Assembly (NCBI RefSeq): GCF_014489495.1
Contig: NZ_CP060780.1
Location: 1 to 64,000 of the forward strand
DNA from: Sphingomonas daechungensis
GTDB lineage: Bacteria; Pseudomonadota; Alphaproteobacteria; Sphingomonadales; Sphingomonadaceae
DNA length: 64,000 nt
Reading direction: 5' to 3'
Part shown: positions 49,252 to 60,517 of the stretch, one piece after another
How the letters are laid out: the number at the start of each line of letters is the position of its first letter
Numbering within the stretch: position 1 is the stretch's first letter
Notes under the pieces: generated by a model
Told to the model about the DNA's origin: nothing
Databases searched by the model: none
What the model saw: the letters and a program-made list of their open reading frames with translations, nothing else
Translations under genes and position numbers: made by a program

Positions 49252-50507
49252 TAGACGGCCTTCATGATGATCGAGGCGTTCGTGCCACCGAAGCCGAAGC
49301 TGTTATTCAGCGCGGCGCGAACGGGCCGCTTCTTCGCCTTGTGTGGAACGAGGTCGACGCCTTCCGTACCTTCGTCCGGATCGTCGAGATTGAGCGTTGG
49401 CGGAACAATCTGGTCACGGATCGCCAGGATGCAGAAGATCGCCTCGACCGCTCCGGCACCGCCGAGCAAGTGGCCGATGGCCGACTTCGTGCTGCTCATC
49501 GACGCACCGTGGAGGTCATCTCCCAGGACTCGCTTCACTGCTGCCAGCTCGATCGTGTCGGCCATGGTCGAAGTCCCGTGCGCGTTGACGTAATCGATGT
49601 CCTCCGGCTGGAGGCCCGCCTTTTTCAGAGCCATGCGCATCGCCAGTTCCGCGCCCCGGCCCTCGGGGTGCGGCGCGGTCACGTGATAGGCGTCGCCCGA
49701 CAGGCCATAGCCCGCGATCTCGGCATAGATCTTGGCGCCGCGCGCCTTGGCGTGCTCATATTCCTCGAGGACAACGACACCCGCTCCCTCGCCCATGACG
49801 AAGCCGTCGCGGCCCTTGTCGTAAGGACGGCTCGCTTGCTCGGGACGGTCGTTGAAGCTCATGTTCAGAGCGCGCGCCTGGGCGAAGCCTGCAACGCCGA
49901 GCGGGTTGATCGTGCTCTCGGCCCCACCGGCCAGCATGATGTCCGCGTCGCCGTCCTTGATCATGCGTGCAGCATCACCGATCGAGTGTGCGCCGGTGGA
50001 GCATGCGGTCACGACCGAGTGGTTGGGTCCCATCAGTCCATACTTGATAGAAACCTGACCGGACGTGAGATTGATCAGCCGTCCGTGCACGAAGTGCGGA
50101 CTGACCCGCCCGGGCCCTTTTTCCGCCAGGACCAGGGATTCACTCTCGATGCCCGGAAGACCGCCGATACCGGACCCGATCGAAACGCCTGCGCGCTCCT
50201 TCGTTTCGTCGTCCATCTCCGTGAGACCAGCATCCTCCAGCGCCTGGCCGGCGGCATCGATCGCATAGACGATGAAAGGATCCACCTGACGCTGGACCTT
50301 GTGGTCGACACGCTTGTCGGGATCGAAGCCGTAGGGGTGATCCTTCGGCTTCACCTCGCCGGCGATCTTCGCCTTCTGGTCCGACGTATCGAAGCGGGTA
50401 ATCGGAGCGATCCCGCTTTTGCCGGCAATAAGGTTCTGCCAAGTCGTCTCGACATCGCCTCCAAGCGGCGTCACGAGACCAAGACCCGTCACCACGACAC
50501 GGCGCAT
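49251..50507 (-). CDS. fabF: Beta-ketoacyl-ACP synthase II
   Basis: Elongating condensing enzyme of type II fatty-acid synthesis, 418 aa. Cys-His-His triad: SVVTACSTGAHSIGDAARMI, YVNAHGTSTMADTIELAAVK, SSTKSAIGHLLGGAGAVEAI. It starts MRRVVVTGLGLVTPLGGDVE. It is part of acpP-fabF-mltG, the standard alphaproteobacterial order. Confidence 0.97.
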   Translation of the reverse strand: MRRVVVTGLGLVTPLGGDVETTWQNLIAGKSGIAPITRFDTSDQKAKIAGEVKPKDHPYGFDPDKRVDHKVQRQVDPFIVYAIDAAGQALEDAGLTEMDDETKERAGVSIGSGIGGLPGIESESLVLAEKGPGRVSPHFVHGRLINLTSGQVSIKYGLMGPNHSVVTACSTGAHSIGDAARMIKDGDADIMLAGGAESTINPLGVAGFAQARALNMSFNDRPEQASRPYDKGRDGFVMGEGAGVVVLEEYEHAKARGAKIYAEIAGYGLSGDAYHVTAPHPEGRGAELAMRMALKKAGLQPEDIDYVNAHGTSTMADTIELAAVKRVLGDDLHGASMSSTKSAIGHLLGGAGAVEAIFCILAIRDQIVPPTLNLDDPDEGTEGVDLVPHKAKKRPVRAALNNSFGFGGTNASIIMKAV

Positions 50508-50538
50508 CAGTTCACTCCACGATAGTCTTCAAAAGCAA

Positions 50539-50567
50539 ACGGCCTCCCACAGGCTGCGGGAAGCCGT
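50539..50567 (-). terminator. Attenuator-like hairpin between acpP and fabF
   Basis: On the minus strand ACGGCTTCCC pairs with GGGAGGCCGT (one wobble) over a 9-base loop, followed by TTGCTTTTG. The U run is imperfect, so a partial terminator that lowers fabF relative to acpP is likely. Confidence 0.55.
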
Positions 50568-50612
50568 TCGTGCCGCCAGAATACATCCTGCCGGCGGCAG
50601 AATTCGGACCCC

Positions 50613-50849
50613 TTAGCCCTTGTTCTGCTCGATATAGTCGATCGCGTCCTTGACGGTGCTGATCTTCTCGGCGGCGTCGTCCGGAATCTCGACCCCGAAC
50701 TCTTCCTCAAAGGCCATGACCAGCTCGACGATGTCGAGGCTGTCGGCTCCGAGATCGTCGATGAAGCTCGCGTCCTCGGTGACCTTGTCCTGCTCGACAC
50801 CAAGATGTTCGACGACGATCTTCTTCACCCGATCGGCAGTCTCGCTCAT
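50613..50849 (-). CDS. acpP: Acyl carrier protein
   Basis: 78-aa acidic carrier of fatty-acid intermediates. The phosphopantetheine Ser37 lies in [31 protein letters not shown] precedes the ATG. It is the first gene of acpP-fabF-mltG. Confidence 0.98.
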   Translation of the reverse strand: MSETADRVKKIVVEHLGVEQDKVTEDASFIDDLGADSLDIVELVMAFEEEFGVEIPDDAAEKISTVKDAIDYIEQNKG

Positions 50850-50980
50850 GGAACCTTCCTCCGTTTTGTCTAATTTTGGCCAGCCCTAGCCCCGCAGTCT
50901 TATTCCGGCAAGTAGCGCAAATCGGGGTTCCGCTATCGGCCGTGAACGCTACGTAAAGCCAAGATTGAGGTCCTGAACGC

Positions 50981-51454
50981 GTGAATGCTCCAAATGCCTC
51001 ACGTCCCCTGACGAATGGCGAGGTCAAGCTCGCGCGTTCGATCTTCGGCGATGCCATTGATTATGCGGCGGTTCGCCTGATTCGGCGCAAGTGGTGGCCA
51101 TTGCAGCCGAGGAGCGTCGTCATGGCTCCTACCGGGAACATTCACTTCCACCCGGATGGCGACTTGTGGTCGGAGGACTTCAGTAAGGAGCCCCTGCACC
51201 GACAGGGCCTGTTCGTTCACGAACTGACACACGTCTGGCAGGCACAGAAGCGAGGCCGGTTCTACCTGCCGCTGATGCGCCATCCCTTCTGCCGATACCG
51301 CTATGAAATCGAACTGGGCCGCCGGTTCGAGGACTATGGACTGGAACAACAGGCGGAGATCGTCCGCCATCGCTTTCTGGCCGACCGAGGGTGGGTCGCG
51401 CCCGTCTGTCCGCCTGTCGAATTGCTTCCGTTTTCGGGAGAAATCGGTCTGTAG
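50981..51454 (+). CDS. HExxH-containing protein (Vgr-related/metallopeptidase-like)
   Basis: 157 aa. A zinc-site motif HELTHVW appears in QGLFVHELTHVWQAQKRGRF, and a Glu that could be the third ligand in RRFEDYGLEQQAEIVRHRFL. Sphingomonad homologues are often called Vgr related protein. It has no signal peptide, so it seems cytoplasmic. GTG start at 50981 with GAGG upstream. Activity is inferred. Confidence 0.75.
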   Translation: MNAPNASRPLTNGEVKLARSIFGDAIDYAAVRLIRRKWWPLQPRSVVMAPTGNIHFHPDGDLWSEDFSKEPLHRQGLFVHELTHVWQAQKRGRFYLPLMRHPFCRYRYEIELGRRFEDYGLEQQAEIVRHRFLADRGWVAPVCPPVELLPFSGEIGL

Positions 51455-51573
51455 CGCGAGAGCAACACCAGCGTGACAAAGCTGGAGCGAAAGCATGGGC
51501 GCGCTTCCAATGACGCCCGTTCAGAATAATCATTACGCGTTCAGTACAGTTTCGCGCGACCAAAGGGGCTTTC

Positions 51574-54157
51574 ATGCGCAACACCGCTCTTTTGCTGCTC
51601 GGCACCGCCGTCGCAGCTCTTTCGACACCTTCGTTCGCCCAATCGACGGAGGAGCAGACCGCCCAGTCTGCAAATCAGCCTGAAGCGGCGCCAGCGAGCG
51701 GGGACGAGATCATCGTGACCGCAACGAAGCGCGCGTCGCGTGTGCAGGACGTCCCGTTCTCGATCAACGCGCAGACCCAGGAAGACATTCAGCGCGCCAA
51801 CGCGCAGTCGATTGAGGACATCAGCCGCAACGTCGCGGGCCTAACGGTCCAGAACCTCGGGCCTGGCCAGAGCCAGGTGTCCGTCCGCGGCGTTTCTGCA
51901 GGTCAGATCGCTCGCGACCAGCCGGGCGTGAAGGAGCAGGTCGGAATCTATCTCGACGAGACGATCACGTCCCTCTCGCTCTTCACTCCTGATTTCGACC
52001 TGTATGATTTGAACCGCGTGGAGACCCTCCGCGGACCGCAGGGCACCCTGTTCGGAGCCGGCAGCGTCGGCGGCACGATCCGCTACATTACCAATCAGCC
52101 AACCGTTGACCGCATCGAAGGCTCCATTGAAAGCGACGTGAACGTCCTGAAGGGCGGCGACTTCGGCTATGGTCTCAAGGGTGCAGTGAACCTTCCGCTC
52201 GGTGATACCGCGGCGGTCCGCGTGGTCGGCTACGGTACGCACTTCGGCGGCTTCATCGATTCCGTCGGTCCGTACAGCAAGGACAACGTCAACGACGGCG
52301 ACCGCGTCGGCGGCCGAGTGTCGGTGCTCTTCCAGCCGGCCCCGGAACTGAAGATCACGCCGCGCATCGCGTACCAGAAGGTCGAGGCCGGCGGCTTCAA
52401 CCGCGAGGATCACTACATCCTCTTCGACAACCAGTTCACCACGACGGGCGGCGACCTGATCGGAAAGCGCACGCAATATCTGAACTTCCGCGAGAAGTTC
52501 CGCGACAAGACGCTGCTCGCTGACCTCGTCGCAAGCTACGATTTCGGCCCTGCCGAACTGACGTCCGTGACCAGTTACGTCCATCGCGACATCCTGGTGA
52601 GCCGCGACGCTTCCGCGCTCACGGACTCGGTCACCATCAACCCGTTCGTCCTTGCCCTAGGAATGAACCCAGCGGCCATTCCGCTCTTCTCGAACCTTCG
52701 GGATACGACGAAGCTGAAGCAGTTTACCCAGGAATTGCGCATCGCTTCGACAGGGGCGGGACCGTTCCAATGGGTGTTCGGCGGCTTCTATTCCAAGGTC
52801 GACCGCAAGTATGCCCAGCGTCTCCCGACCCCGGGATATGACGCGTATGTCGATGCAGCGTTGGGCACGGGAACCTCGGCTGCCGTTGCGAACGGCTTCC
52901 CGGCGGACTCGCCTTACAACGCCGACATTCCTTACGACATCAAGCAGCGCGCGCTGTTCGGCGAAGTCAGCTATGACTTCGGTCAGTTCAAGCTGACCGG
53001 CGGCGGCCGCTACTACAACTTCAAGGAAGAGCGCGACTTTGTTTCCGGCGGCATCTTTTCGGACGTCAACACCAACCTTGGTGATCGCACGAAATCGGAC
53101 GGTTTCTCCCCGCGGGTGATTGCGACCTGGGAACCGACGAACAATTTCAGCGTGAACATCCAGGCCGCGAAGGGCTTCCGCCTGGGCGGCATCAATGACC
53201 CGATCAACGTTCCGCTCTGCTCACCTGCCGACCTTGCCACGTTCGGCGGGCTTGGCGCTTATGACGATGAGACGCTTTGGAATTACGAAGCCGGCGTCAA
53301 ATATTCGAAGAACGGCATCACCTTTAATTCGGCCATCTTCCACAACGAGATCCGCGATCTGCAGGTGACGCTGACTGCAGGAAGCTGCTCGTCTCGCGTG
53401 GTCTTCAACGTTCCGAAGGCCCACTCGACCGGCATCGAAGCGGAGTTCTCCGCGAACCCGCTTCCGGGCCTCGAGTTCTCGATCAACGGTAACTACCAGA
53501 ACGCAGAATTCGATTCGACCGTGGTGGGCGGAAGTCCGGTTGCTCCGATCGGCGGGATCGAAAAGGGCAACCGCCTGCCGACGGTCCCCAAATTCCAGAT
53601 CGCGGCATCGGCGACCTACGGCCTGCCGATCAGCGATACGATGGACTGGTCGATCACCGGCAGCGTGCAGCACATCGGCAACCGCTTCGGCGAGCCTGGC
53701 GACCAGGTTTCCGGTGCCGGCCTTGTCGGCAATGCCTTGTTCTATGATCCGGTCACCGGCGCTTACGGCACCGGCGTCAACGACATCGGCTCCCTGCGCT
53801 TGCCGTCGTACACAATCGCCAACCTGTCGATGAACCTGAACCTGGCCAGCGGGCTCGAATTCACGGTCTATGCGAAGAACCTGTTCGACGAAAATCCGAA
53901 GCTTTCGATCGACCGCGAGCGCGGTCTTCGCGCGCGCTTCGGATATTTGATCGGCCAGCCTCGAACGATCGGACTGACGGCGCGGTACAAGTTCCGCCAG
54001 GTCGACGCACCACCGCCCCTCCGCCGCCCCACCCCCGCCGCCTCCGCCGCCGCCGGCGACGCAGACTTGCGCGGATGGGTCGGTCATCCTGGCGACGGAC
54101 GCTTGCCCGGTTCCGCCGCCGCCTCCGCCGCCGCCGCCGGCGCCGGAACGCGGTTGA
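51574..54157 (+). CDS. TonB-dependent receptor with Cys/poly-Pro tail (frameshifted)
   Basis: Outer-membrane transporter, about 861 aa. Signal MRNTALLLLGTAVAALSTPS with cleavage near FAQ; plug with DEIIVTATKRASRVQDVPFS and LRGPQGTLFGAGSVGGTIRY; the barrel ends IGLTARYKF. After the barrel comes a poly-proline run, then TQTCADGSVILATDACP, another proline run and APERG, a tail common in Sphingomonadales receptors. Two bases are missing at 54016-54019 and 54027-54030 in the C runs. The substrate may be linked to the FAD oxidase next to it. Confidence 0.9.
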
Positions 54158-54164
54158 TCGCAGT

Positions 54165-55429
54165 ATGAGTAGCGGCAAGTCGAAAGCCTCGCCGCACTTG
54201 CATGTCACGCGCCGCTCGCTCCTAAAGGGGCGGGCGGCGCTGCCGTTCTGGCTGCGGGGAGCTCGTCGATGGCAAAGGGGAAAAGCGAGCGCGTAATCGT
54301 CCTCGGCGCCGGCGTGTTCGGGGCCTGGACGGCGCATCACCTCCAGAATGCGGGCCACAAGGTGACCCTGATCGACGCCTGGGGCGCCTCCCATAGCCGC
54401 GCGTCGTCGGGCGGGGAGTCGCGGCTGACCCGGGCGGGCTACGGCAAGGATGCCATCTACACGCGGTTCGCGACCGAGAGCCTCGGGCAGTGGCAAGCAT
54501 TGAGCGCAGTCTCGGGCCTGCCGATCCTGATCCCCTGCGGCGTCGTCTTCTTCTCCGCTGTGGAGGACGATTACTTCCGCAGCAGTATCGAGGTTCACAA
54601 ACAGCTCGGCCTGCCCATCGAGCAGATGGACCGCGCCGCGATGCAGCGCCGATTCCCGATGATTGATTTCGAAGGAATCGAGATCGGCCTGTTCGAGCCG
54701 AAATTCGGAGCGCTAATGGCCCGCCGCTCGGTCCAGACCCTGGTCGACCGGTTCGTGCGCGCTGGGGGCGAATATCGTCTAGGGCAGGCAAAGCCCATTC
54801 AGGGTGATGAGACGCTAAAGACGGTAAAGCTGCAGTCAGGCGAGGATCTGTCCGCCGACCGCTTCGTTTTCGCGCTCGGGCCGTGGTTGCCGAAGATCTT
54901 TCCGGACGTGCTTGGAAAGAAGATCTTCGCGACGCGGCAGGAGGTATTCTATTTCGCCAAGCCGGCGGGAGACAAAAGCTATTCGCCCGAAGCAATGCCG
55001 GGCTGGGCGGATTTCAATGCCGGTGACATCTTCTACGGCTTCCCCGACCTAGAGAACCGCGGGGTCAAGTTCGCGCATGACCAGCATGGCGTCCTGATCG
55101 ACCCGGATACGCAGGACCGGCGGCCGACACAGGCGGCGCTGAACGAAGTCGTTGCCTTCCGTGATCGCCGCTTTCCGGGCCTACGCGGCGCTCCGCTGAC
55201 TGGTGCGGAGGTCTGCCAGTACGAGAACAGCTCCAACGGCGACTTCTTGATCGACATGCACCCCAGCATGCCGAACGTGCTGCTGGTGGGCGGCGGCTCA
55301 GGCCACGGGTTCAAGCACGGGCCGGAAGTCGGCCGCTATGCCGCTGCCCGCCTGTTCGGAGCCGTGAAGGAAGAACCGCGCTTCAGCCTCGCCACCAAGG
55401 GCGAAACCCAGCACCGCGAGGTTCATTAG
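54165..55429 (+). CDS. Tat-exported FAD-dependent amine/amino-acid oxidase (frameshifted)
   Basis: About 421 aa after repair. Tat signal: VTRRSLLKGAGGAAVLAAG, ahead of the dinucleotide-binding RVIVLGAGVFGAWTAHHLQN (GxGxxG) of the DAO family (sarcosine / N-methyltryptophan oxidase-like). C-terminal FAD part: NVLLVGGGSGHGFKHGPEVG. One G is missing at 54227-54230; without it a shorter start at 54269 would hide the signal. It starts 8 bases after the receptor stop, so likely one operon. Confidence 0.86.
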
Positions 55430-55980
55430 TCCGGCTTCTTCGCCACCCCCACGAGCGCAGGCCGAAGCAATCGGTCCTTGAGCATGTAGCCGGGCTGCAT
55501 CTCCTGGACGATCGACCCCGGCTCTGCATCGGCGCTGGGGATTTCCATCATCGCCTGATGCTTGTTCGGGTCGAGCGGCTCGCCCATCGCCTCTATGCGG
55601 GTCACGCCGTGACGGGTGAACACCTGGTCCAGCTCTCGCGCAGTCGACTCAATGCCCGCGAGGAAATTGCTCGCCACCTTGTCGTTGCGCAGCTCTTCGG
55701 AGACTGCGTTCAGCGCGCGCTCCAAATGATCCTTGATCGCCAGCATGTCGCGGGCGAATTGGGTGGTTGCATAAAGACCAGCCTGCTGCTTCTCGGTCTC
55801 CAGTCGCCGGCGAACGTTCTGGATTTCCGCGGCAGCATAGAGCGCCTTGCTGTTGGCCTCCTCAAGTTGCCTTTCGAACTCCGCCACGCGGTCATGCTCG
55901 GCAACTTCGGGAGCGCCTTGAGCGGTTTCGCGACGAATGTCCTCCGCCTCGTTTTCGTACCTGTCTTCGTTCTCAATCAT
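55426..55980 (-). CDS. grpE: Nucleotide exchange factor GrpE
   Basis: DnaK cochaperone that releases ADP, 184 aa. The long N-terminal coiled-coil is visible ([37 protein letters not shown]), then [39 protein letters not shown] and [20 protein letters not shown]. The ATG overlaps the hrcA stop (ATGA). It converges with the FAD oxidase, overlapping by 4 bases. Confidence 0.96.
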   Translation of the reverse strand: MIENEDRYENEAEDIRRETAQGAPEVAEHDRVAEFERQLEEANSKALYAAAEIQNVRRRLETEKQQAGLYATTQFARDMLAIKDHLERALNAVSEELRNDKVASNFLAGIESTARELDQVFTRHGVTRIEAMGEPLDPNKHQAMMEIPSADAEPGSIVQEMQPGYMLKDRLLRPALVGVAKKPD

Positions 55981-57010
55981 GCCATCAATCTCGTAAGGGC
56001 CTTGGCCGTGAAGTCTACCATTGGGATGACTCGGGCATAGTTCAAGCGCGTGGGCCCGATGACTCCGACAACGCCAACGACGTCACCCTGGCTCCCGCGA
56101 TAGGGGCGGCGATGACGGAAGAGCCTGACAAAGCGAACATCCTGTTTTCGCTTCCGATGAAGATCCGGCAACCTGGAGCATCGCGTGCACCTTCCAGCAC
56201 CCGAGCAATTTCCTGCCTGTTCTCAAGCTCTTCCAGCAAGCTGCGGACGCGTTCGAGGTCGGCGGCTGCTTCATCGTCGATCAGGTTGGCCTGCCCGCGA
56301 ACGATCAGCACGGGCCGACGCTGATGATCCTCGCTCCACGCCGCCAGCCCCGAAGCAATGAGTGACGCAGCGGCATGGTCGAGCGCTTCCCGCCGATCGC
56401 GGATTTCCGCCAGCAAGCGCGCTTGCGCCTCCGCGAGCGTCATTCCCGCCAGGTTAGCATTGACGAAGTTAGTGACCTCGTTGAGCGCATCGGCGCTGGT
56501 CGCTCCGTCGAGATTGACGACGCGGTTCTCGATATTGCCGTCCGCGCCGACGAGAACCGCAAGGGCGCGGTCCGGCCCAAGCGGCACGAGGCCAAGCTGC
56601 TTCAACCGCATCTCGCTTTTGGGTGCGAGCACGACGCCCGCGGCCTGAGAAAGGCCGGACAGCGCTGCGGAAGCAGCCGCAAGCGCATCCTCGATTGGCT
56701 GGTCACGAACGATCTGACGTTCGATCTCGCGCCGCTCGCGAGGATCGGGTGCAGCGACCTGCATGATGCCATCGACGAACAGCCGAAGGCCGATTTCCGT
56801 CGGGATTCGTCCGGCGGAGGTGTGCGGATGCGTCAGCAGGCCCCGTTCCTCCAGGTCCTGCATCACGCCACGGATCGACGCCGGCGAGAGGTTGACGGTC
56901 CCGGTCAGCGCCTTGGAGCCGACCGGAATACCGCGCTCGAGATAGGCCTCGACCACGTGGCCGAAGATCTCGCGCATGCGATTGCTGAGATCGCCGATAT
57001 GCTCTGCCAT
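55977..57010 (-). CDS. hrcA: Heat-inducible transcription repressor HrcA (frameshifted)
   Basis: CIRCE-binding repressor of chaperonin genes, about 344 aa after repair. N domain winged helix: [59 protein letters not shown]; end: [20 protein letters not shown] then [11 protein letters not shown]. One base is missing at 56103-56106 in the codons of SSVIAAPYRGSQ. It is coupled to grpE. No CIRCE palindrome was seen in front of it. Confidence 0.94.
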
Positions 57011-57042
57011 AGGCGCCGATGTATGAAGCCGGCGCGCCGACC

Positions 57043-57557
57043 TCAACGTTCTTGTGTCGCAGGGCGCGTTTCGACGGGCGCCACAGCCTTGGCAGCATCC
57101 TCAACGATCCGGTCGGCGGCAAAGACGGCTGCGCCGAGTTCGGCATCGCGGCCCTTCTCGCAATTGCCGTCGAACGGGAGTGACTGCTCGCCCGACCCGT
57201 CATTCCACCGGAACGTGCCGTAAGGACCGTCGGTGCGGCGCAGATCGCAGTGTTCGGGCTGGGCGAGCACTTCCCGGATGCGGACGACCGCAGCGGCCAG
57301 TTCCTCTCTTGCGGCCGGTGTCAGCGTCAGCCGACGAAACTCGATCGTCGTATTTGCCGGGTCCTTGCCCGGTTGTCCTCCAGACGAGAATTCGACCCGA
57401 CCGTCGGCGTCCACGCTCCAGCTCCGCAGGGTCACCCCCACGATTTCACATCGGCGGCAACCGATTGGAGTTTGTGCGGCGTCGAACTGCTTTCGGCGGA
57501 GGGCGTCGGCGCACACGACACCAGAAATGCACTTCCGAGATAAATGAGCGAGCGCAT
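57043..57557 (-). CDS. Lipoprotein upstream of hrcA (frameshifted)
   Basis: About 171 aa after repair. Signal MRSLIYLGSAFLVS with Cys15 (FLVSC). The mature part has Ser/Thr-rich start, then VTLRSWSVDADGRVEFSSGG, TTIEFRRLTLTPAAREELAA, HCDLRRTDGPYGTFRWNDG. One G is missing at 57435-57439 (VKSWGVTLRSW). No family is recognised. It lies 32 bases before hrcA on the same strand, between rph and hrcA, which are often adjacent in this order. Confidence 0.72.
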
Positions 57558-57628
57558 GGCTTGTCCCCGGTTGAATGATTCCTCTGGCATCCATATGGCC
57601 GCCGCAAATCCAAGACGAGAGGAATCAC

Positions 57629-58345
57629 ATGCGCCCAAGCGGCCGCGCACCCGACCAGATGCGAGCACTGAGCTTCGAACCCGGCTTCACGCGTCATGCG
57701 GAGGGCTCGTGCCTCGTCTCGTTCGGCGACACCCGCGTGCTGGTTACGGCATCGGTCGAGGACAAGGTTCCACCCTTCCTTCGCGGCAAGGGCCAAGGCT
57801 GGGTCACGGCCGAATATGGGATGCTCCCGCGCGCGACCCATACCCGCGGCAATCGAGAGGCCGCCAAGGGCAAGCAGTCGGGGCGCACGCAGGAGATCCA
57901 GCGCCTGATCGGTCGTTCGCTGCGGGCAGTGGTCGACCTGAAGGCGCTCGGCGAGCGGCAGATCATCGTCGACTGTGACGTGATCCAGGCGGACGGAGGA
58001 ACGCGGACGGCATCCATTTCGGGTGCTTGGGTCGCGCTTCGGATTGCGGTCGACAAGTTGCTCGCATCGAAGGCGATCGAGAAAGATCCAATCCGTATGC
58101 AGGTCGCAGCAGTGAGCTGCGGCATCCACCAGGGCAACGCGGTGCTGGACCTCGACTATGAGGAAGACAGCTCGGCCGGGTCGGACGGCAATTTCGTCCT
58201 GACGTCCGACGGCTCGATCGTCGAAGCACAGGTGACGGCCGAGGGCGAAACCTACGACGAAGAGGGATTGCTGAGACTGCTACGGCTCGCACGCATAGGC
58301 TGCGGGGATATCTTCGAGGCGCAGCGCAAGGCGACGGGCAAGTGA
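57629..58345 (+). CDS. rph: Ribonuclease PH
   Basis: Phosphorolytic 3'-5' exoribonuclease of tRNA maturation, 238 aa. [80 protein letters not shown] are family signatures, including phosphate-binding Arg. The ATG at 57629 begins MRPSGR. The next gene rdgB starts inside its stop codon. Confidence 0.97.
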   Translation: MRPSGRAPDQMRALSFEPGFTRHAEGSCLVSFGDTRVLVTASVEDKVPPFLRGKGQGWVTAEYGMLPRATHTRGNREAAKGKQSGRTQEIQRLIGRSLRAVVDLKALGERQIIVDCDVIQADGGTRTASISGAWVALRIAVDKLLASKAIEKDPIRMQVAAVSCGIHQGNAVLDLDYEEDSSAGSDGNFVLTSDGSIVEAQVTAEGETYDEEGLLRLLRLARIGCGDIFEAQRKATGK

Positions 58346-58950
58346 GGCCGATCGGCGACAAGCTCGTCATCGCCACTCATAATGCGGGCAAACTGCGCGA
58401 GATTGCGGCGCTGATCGAGCCGCTCGGCATCCAATGCTTCAGCGCGAAAGAGCTCGACCTGCCGGAGCCGGAAGAGATCGGGAATACCTTCGCCGACAAT
58501 GCCGACCTGAAGGCGCGTGAGGCGGCAGACCTGTCGGGCCTTCCGGCGTTGGCGGACGACAGCGGGTTGTGCGTCGATGCGCTTCATGGCGCTCCTGGCA
58601 TCTTTTCAGCACGCTGGGCTGAGGACGAAGAGGGCAACCGCGACTGGATGCGTGCGATGGACCGAGTCTGGCGGGAGTGCGAGGCGACCGAGCCCGACGC
58701 TGCTCCGGCAGCGCATTTCGTCTGCGCGCTGGCAATCGCCTGGCCGAACGATGGACAGGCCGAGAATTTCGAGGGTCGTGTCGACGGGACGCTGACCTGG
58801 CCACCACGGGGAGAAAAGGGCTTCGGCTACGACCCGATCTTCGTGCCAGCGGGACACGAACTGACGTTCGGCGAGATGGAGCCCGACGACAAGCACCGCA
58901 TGAGCCATCGCGCGGAAGCCTTCCGAAAGCTGGTAGAAGCGTTGCAGTGA
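58342..58950 (+). CDS. rdgB: RdgB/HAM1 XTP/dITP diphosphatase
   Basis: House-cleaning pyrophosphatase that removes dITP, dHAPTP and XTP, 202 aa. [60 protein letters not shown] and [20 protein letters not shown] are family motifs. GTG start at 58342 overlaps the rph stop. Confidence 0.97.
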   Translation: MRPIGDKLVIATHNAGKLREIAALIEPLGIQCFSAKELDLPEPEEIGNTFADNADLKAREAADLSGLPALADDSGLCVDALHGAPGIFSARWAEDEEGNRDWMRAMDRVWRECEATEPDAAPAAHFVCALAIAWPNDGQAENFEGRVDGTLTWPPRGEKGFGYDPIFVPAGHELTFGEMEPDDKHRMSHRAEAFRKLVEALQ

Positions 58951-60081
58951 CTGCCGAGCCACTGGCTCTCTACGTCCACTGGCCGTTCTGCGTCAGCAAA
59001 TGCCCTTACTGCGATTTCAACAGTCACGTCCGATCGGGCGTCGACCAGAATGAGTGGCGTGAAGCACTCCTCGCCGACCTCGCACATGAAGCGCGGCTGC
59101 TGCCCGGCAGGACGCTGACGTCGATCTTCTTCGGTGGCGGTACCCCCTCCCTAATGGAACCGAAGACGGTCGGAGACATCATCCGCAGCGCGCGCCAGAA
59201 CTGGGATGCATCCGACGACATCGAAATCACTCTCGAAGCGAACCCGAACTCCGTCGAAGCAGACCGCTTCGCAGATCTCGCCTCCGCGGGCGTCAATCGT
59301 CTGTCGCTGGGATTGCAGAGCTTCGAAGATGAGAAGCTCGCCTTTCTCGGGCGTGCACACTCGGCGGCCGAAGGGCAGCGGGCGCTCGACCTTGCCCAAG
59401 AGCATTTCGAGCGAGTGAGCTTCGACCTGATCTACGCCCTGCCCGGCGAGACCCAGGCAGACTGGTCCGCCACCCTCGACCGAGCACTCTCGAGGGCACG
59501 TCGCATCTGTCGCTCTATCAGCTGACGATTGAGCCCGGGACGCGCTTCGCGTCGATGGTTGCGAAATCAGAATTTAAGCCGCTGGATTCCGATGAGGCCG
59601 CCGAACTCTACGAGGTCACCGCATCGCGAACGCAGGCGGCCGGCATCCCGAGCTACGAAGTCAGCAATTACGCTCGCGCCGGGCACGAGAGCCGGCATAA
59701 TCTCACCTACTGGCGCTATGGCGACTACGCGGGGATCGGGCCCGGAGCGCATGGGCGGCGCTTGGGCCAGCGCACTGCCCGTCATCGAAAGCCGGAAAAC
59801 TTCCTGTCGGGATTGAAGCGGAACGGCCACGGCATCGTCGAAGAGGAACCGCTGGAGCCTTCCGAGGCGGCCGACGAGGCGCTGGTCATGGGGCTTCGAC
59901 TATCGGAGGGCATCGAGCCCGAAAGACTGTCTCTCCGCTTCGGCAGACTGGTGTTCGATCATCGCGCCGTCGAGCGACTTATCGAGAGCGGTCACCTGGA
60001 GCAGCACGGTGCGCGTTTGCGTGCCACCCCGCGGGGCGGCTCGTGCTCGATCGCGTTCTCGCGGAGATTGCGGCTACGTGA
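58947..60081 (+). CDS. hemW: Radical SAM haem chaperone HemW (frameshifted)
   Basis: HemN-like protein that binds haem for insertion into respiratory enzymes, about 378 aa after repair. [20 protein letters not shown] (CX3CX2C), [59 protein letters not shown]. HemW lacks the fourth Cys of HemN, as here. One base is missing near 59491 ([14 protein letters not shown]) and one at 60033-60036 ([11 protein letters not shown]); the frame then ends at 60081. GTG start overlaps the rdgB stop. Confidence 0.93.
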
Positions 60082-60082
60082 C

Positions 60083-60403
60083 CTATTTCGGCGCGTCTGC
60101 CGCGTAGTGATCGGAAGCCGTCGCGACAAAGTCCTCCACCTGCGCTTCGGCGTTGGACTCCGACTCCTTTTTCGACATCTTGTTCTTGGAATCGAAGGCC
60201 CAGATCGCGGACTTAAATCCGGATTCCTGCGCCGAGCATTTCTGCCGTGCGAAGGCTGAAAATGCGTCCGTGGCCACCTTCTGGTCCTTGGCCTCGGCCG
60301 ACGCTTGCTTGAGGCAAGCGCGGAACGCGGTGCGTGCATCATTGGCCGCTGCGGTCTGGAACGCCGCCGCCCAGATTGCGGACGACACGAACAAAACGAT
60401 CAT
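60083..60403 (-). CDS. Small exported protein, function unknown
   Basis: 106 aa. An N-terminal signal-like segment (MIVLFVSSAIWAAAFQTAAA) precedes a Lys/Ala/Ser-rich helical domain with two Cys (FRACLKQASAEAKDQKVATD, FARQKCSAQESGFKSAIWAF). The start at 60403 is chosen because it opens the signal peptide. It is convergent with hemW (one base between the stops). Confidence 0.75.
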   Translation of the reverse strand: MIVLFVSSAIWAAAFQTAAANDARTAFRACLKQASAEAKDQKVATDAFSAFARQKCSAQESGFKSAIWAFDSKNKMSKKESESNAEAQVEDFVATASDHYAADAPK

Positions 60404-60517
60404 GACCCTCTCCCAGAGCCTTAAGAGATCGGAGGATGACTCTTTTCCTTCGCCTTTGGAAGTGACTTGCTTGAAGGGTTGCCGGGTTGGCACATCGGGT
60501 GCCATTCACGACTGCGA

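Noticed and set aside
49149-50525. 458-codon plus-strand frame opposite fabF
   Set aside because: fabF on the minus strand has all catalytic residues; the plus frame has no recognisable domain and is a shadow.
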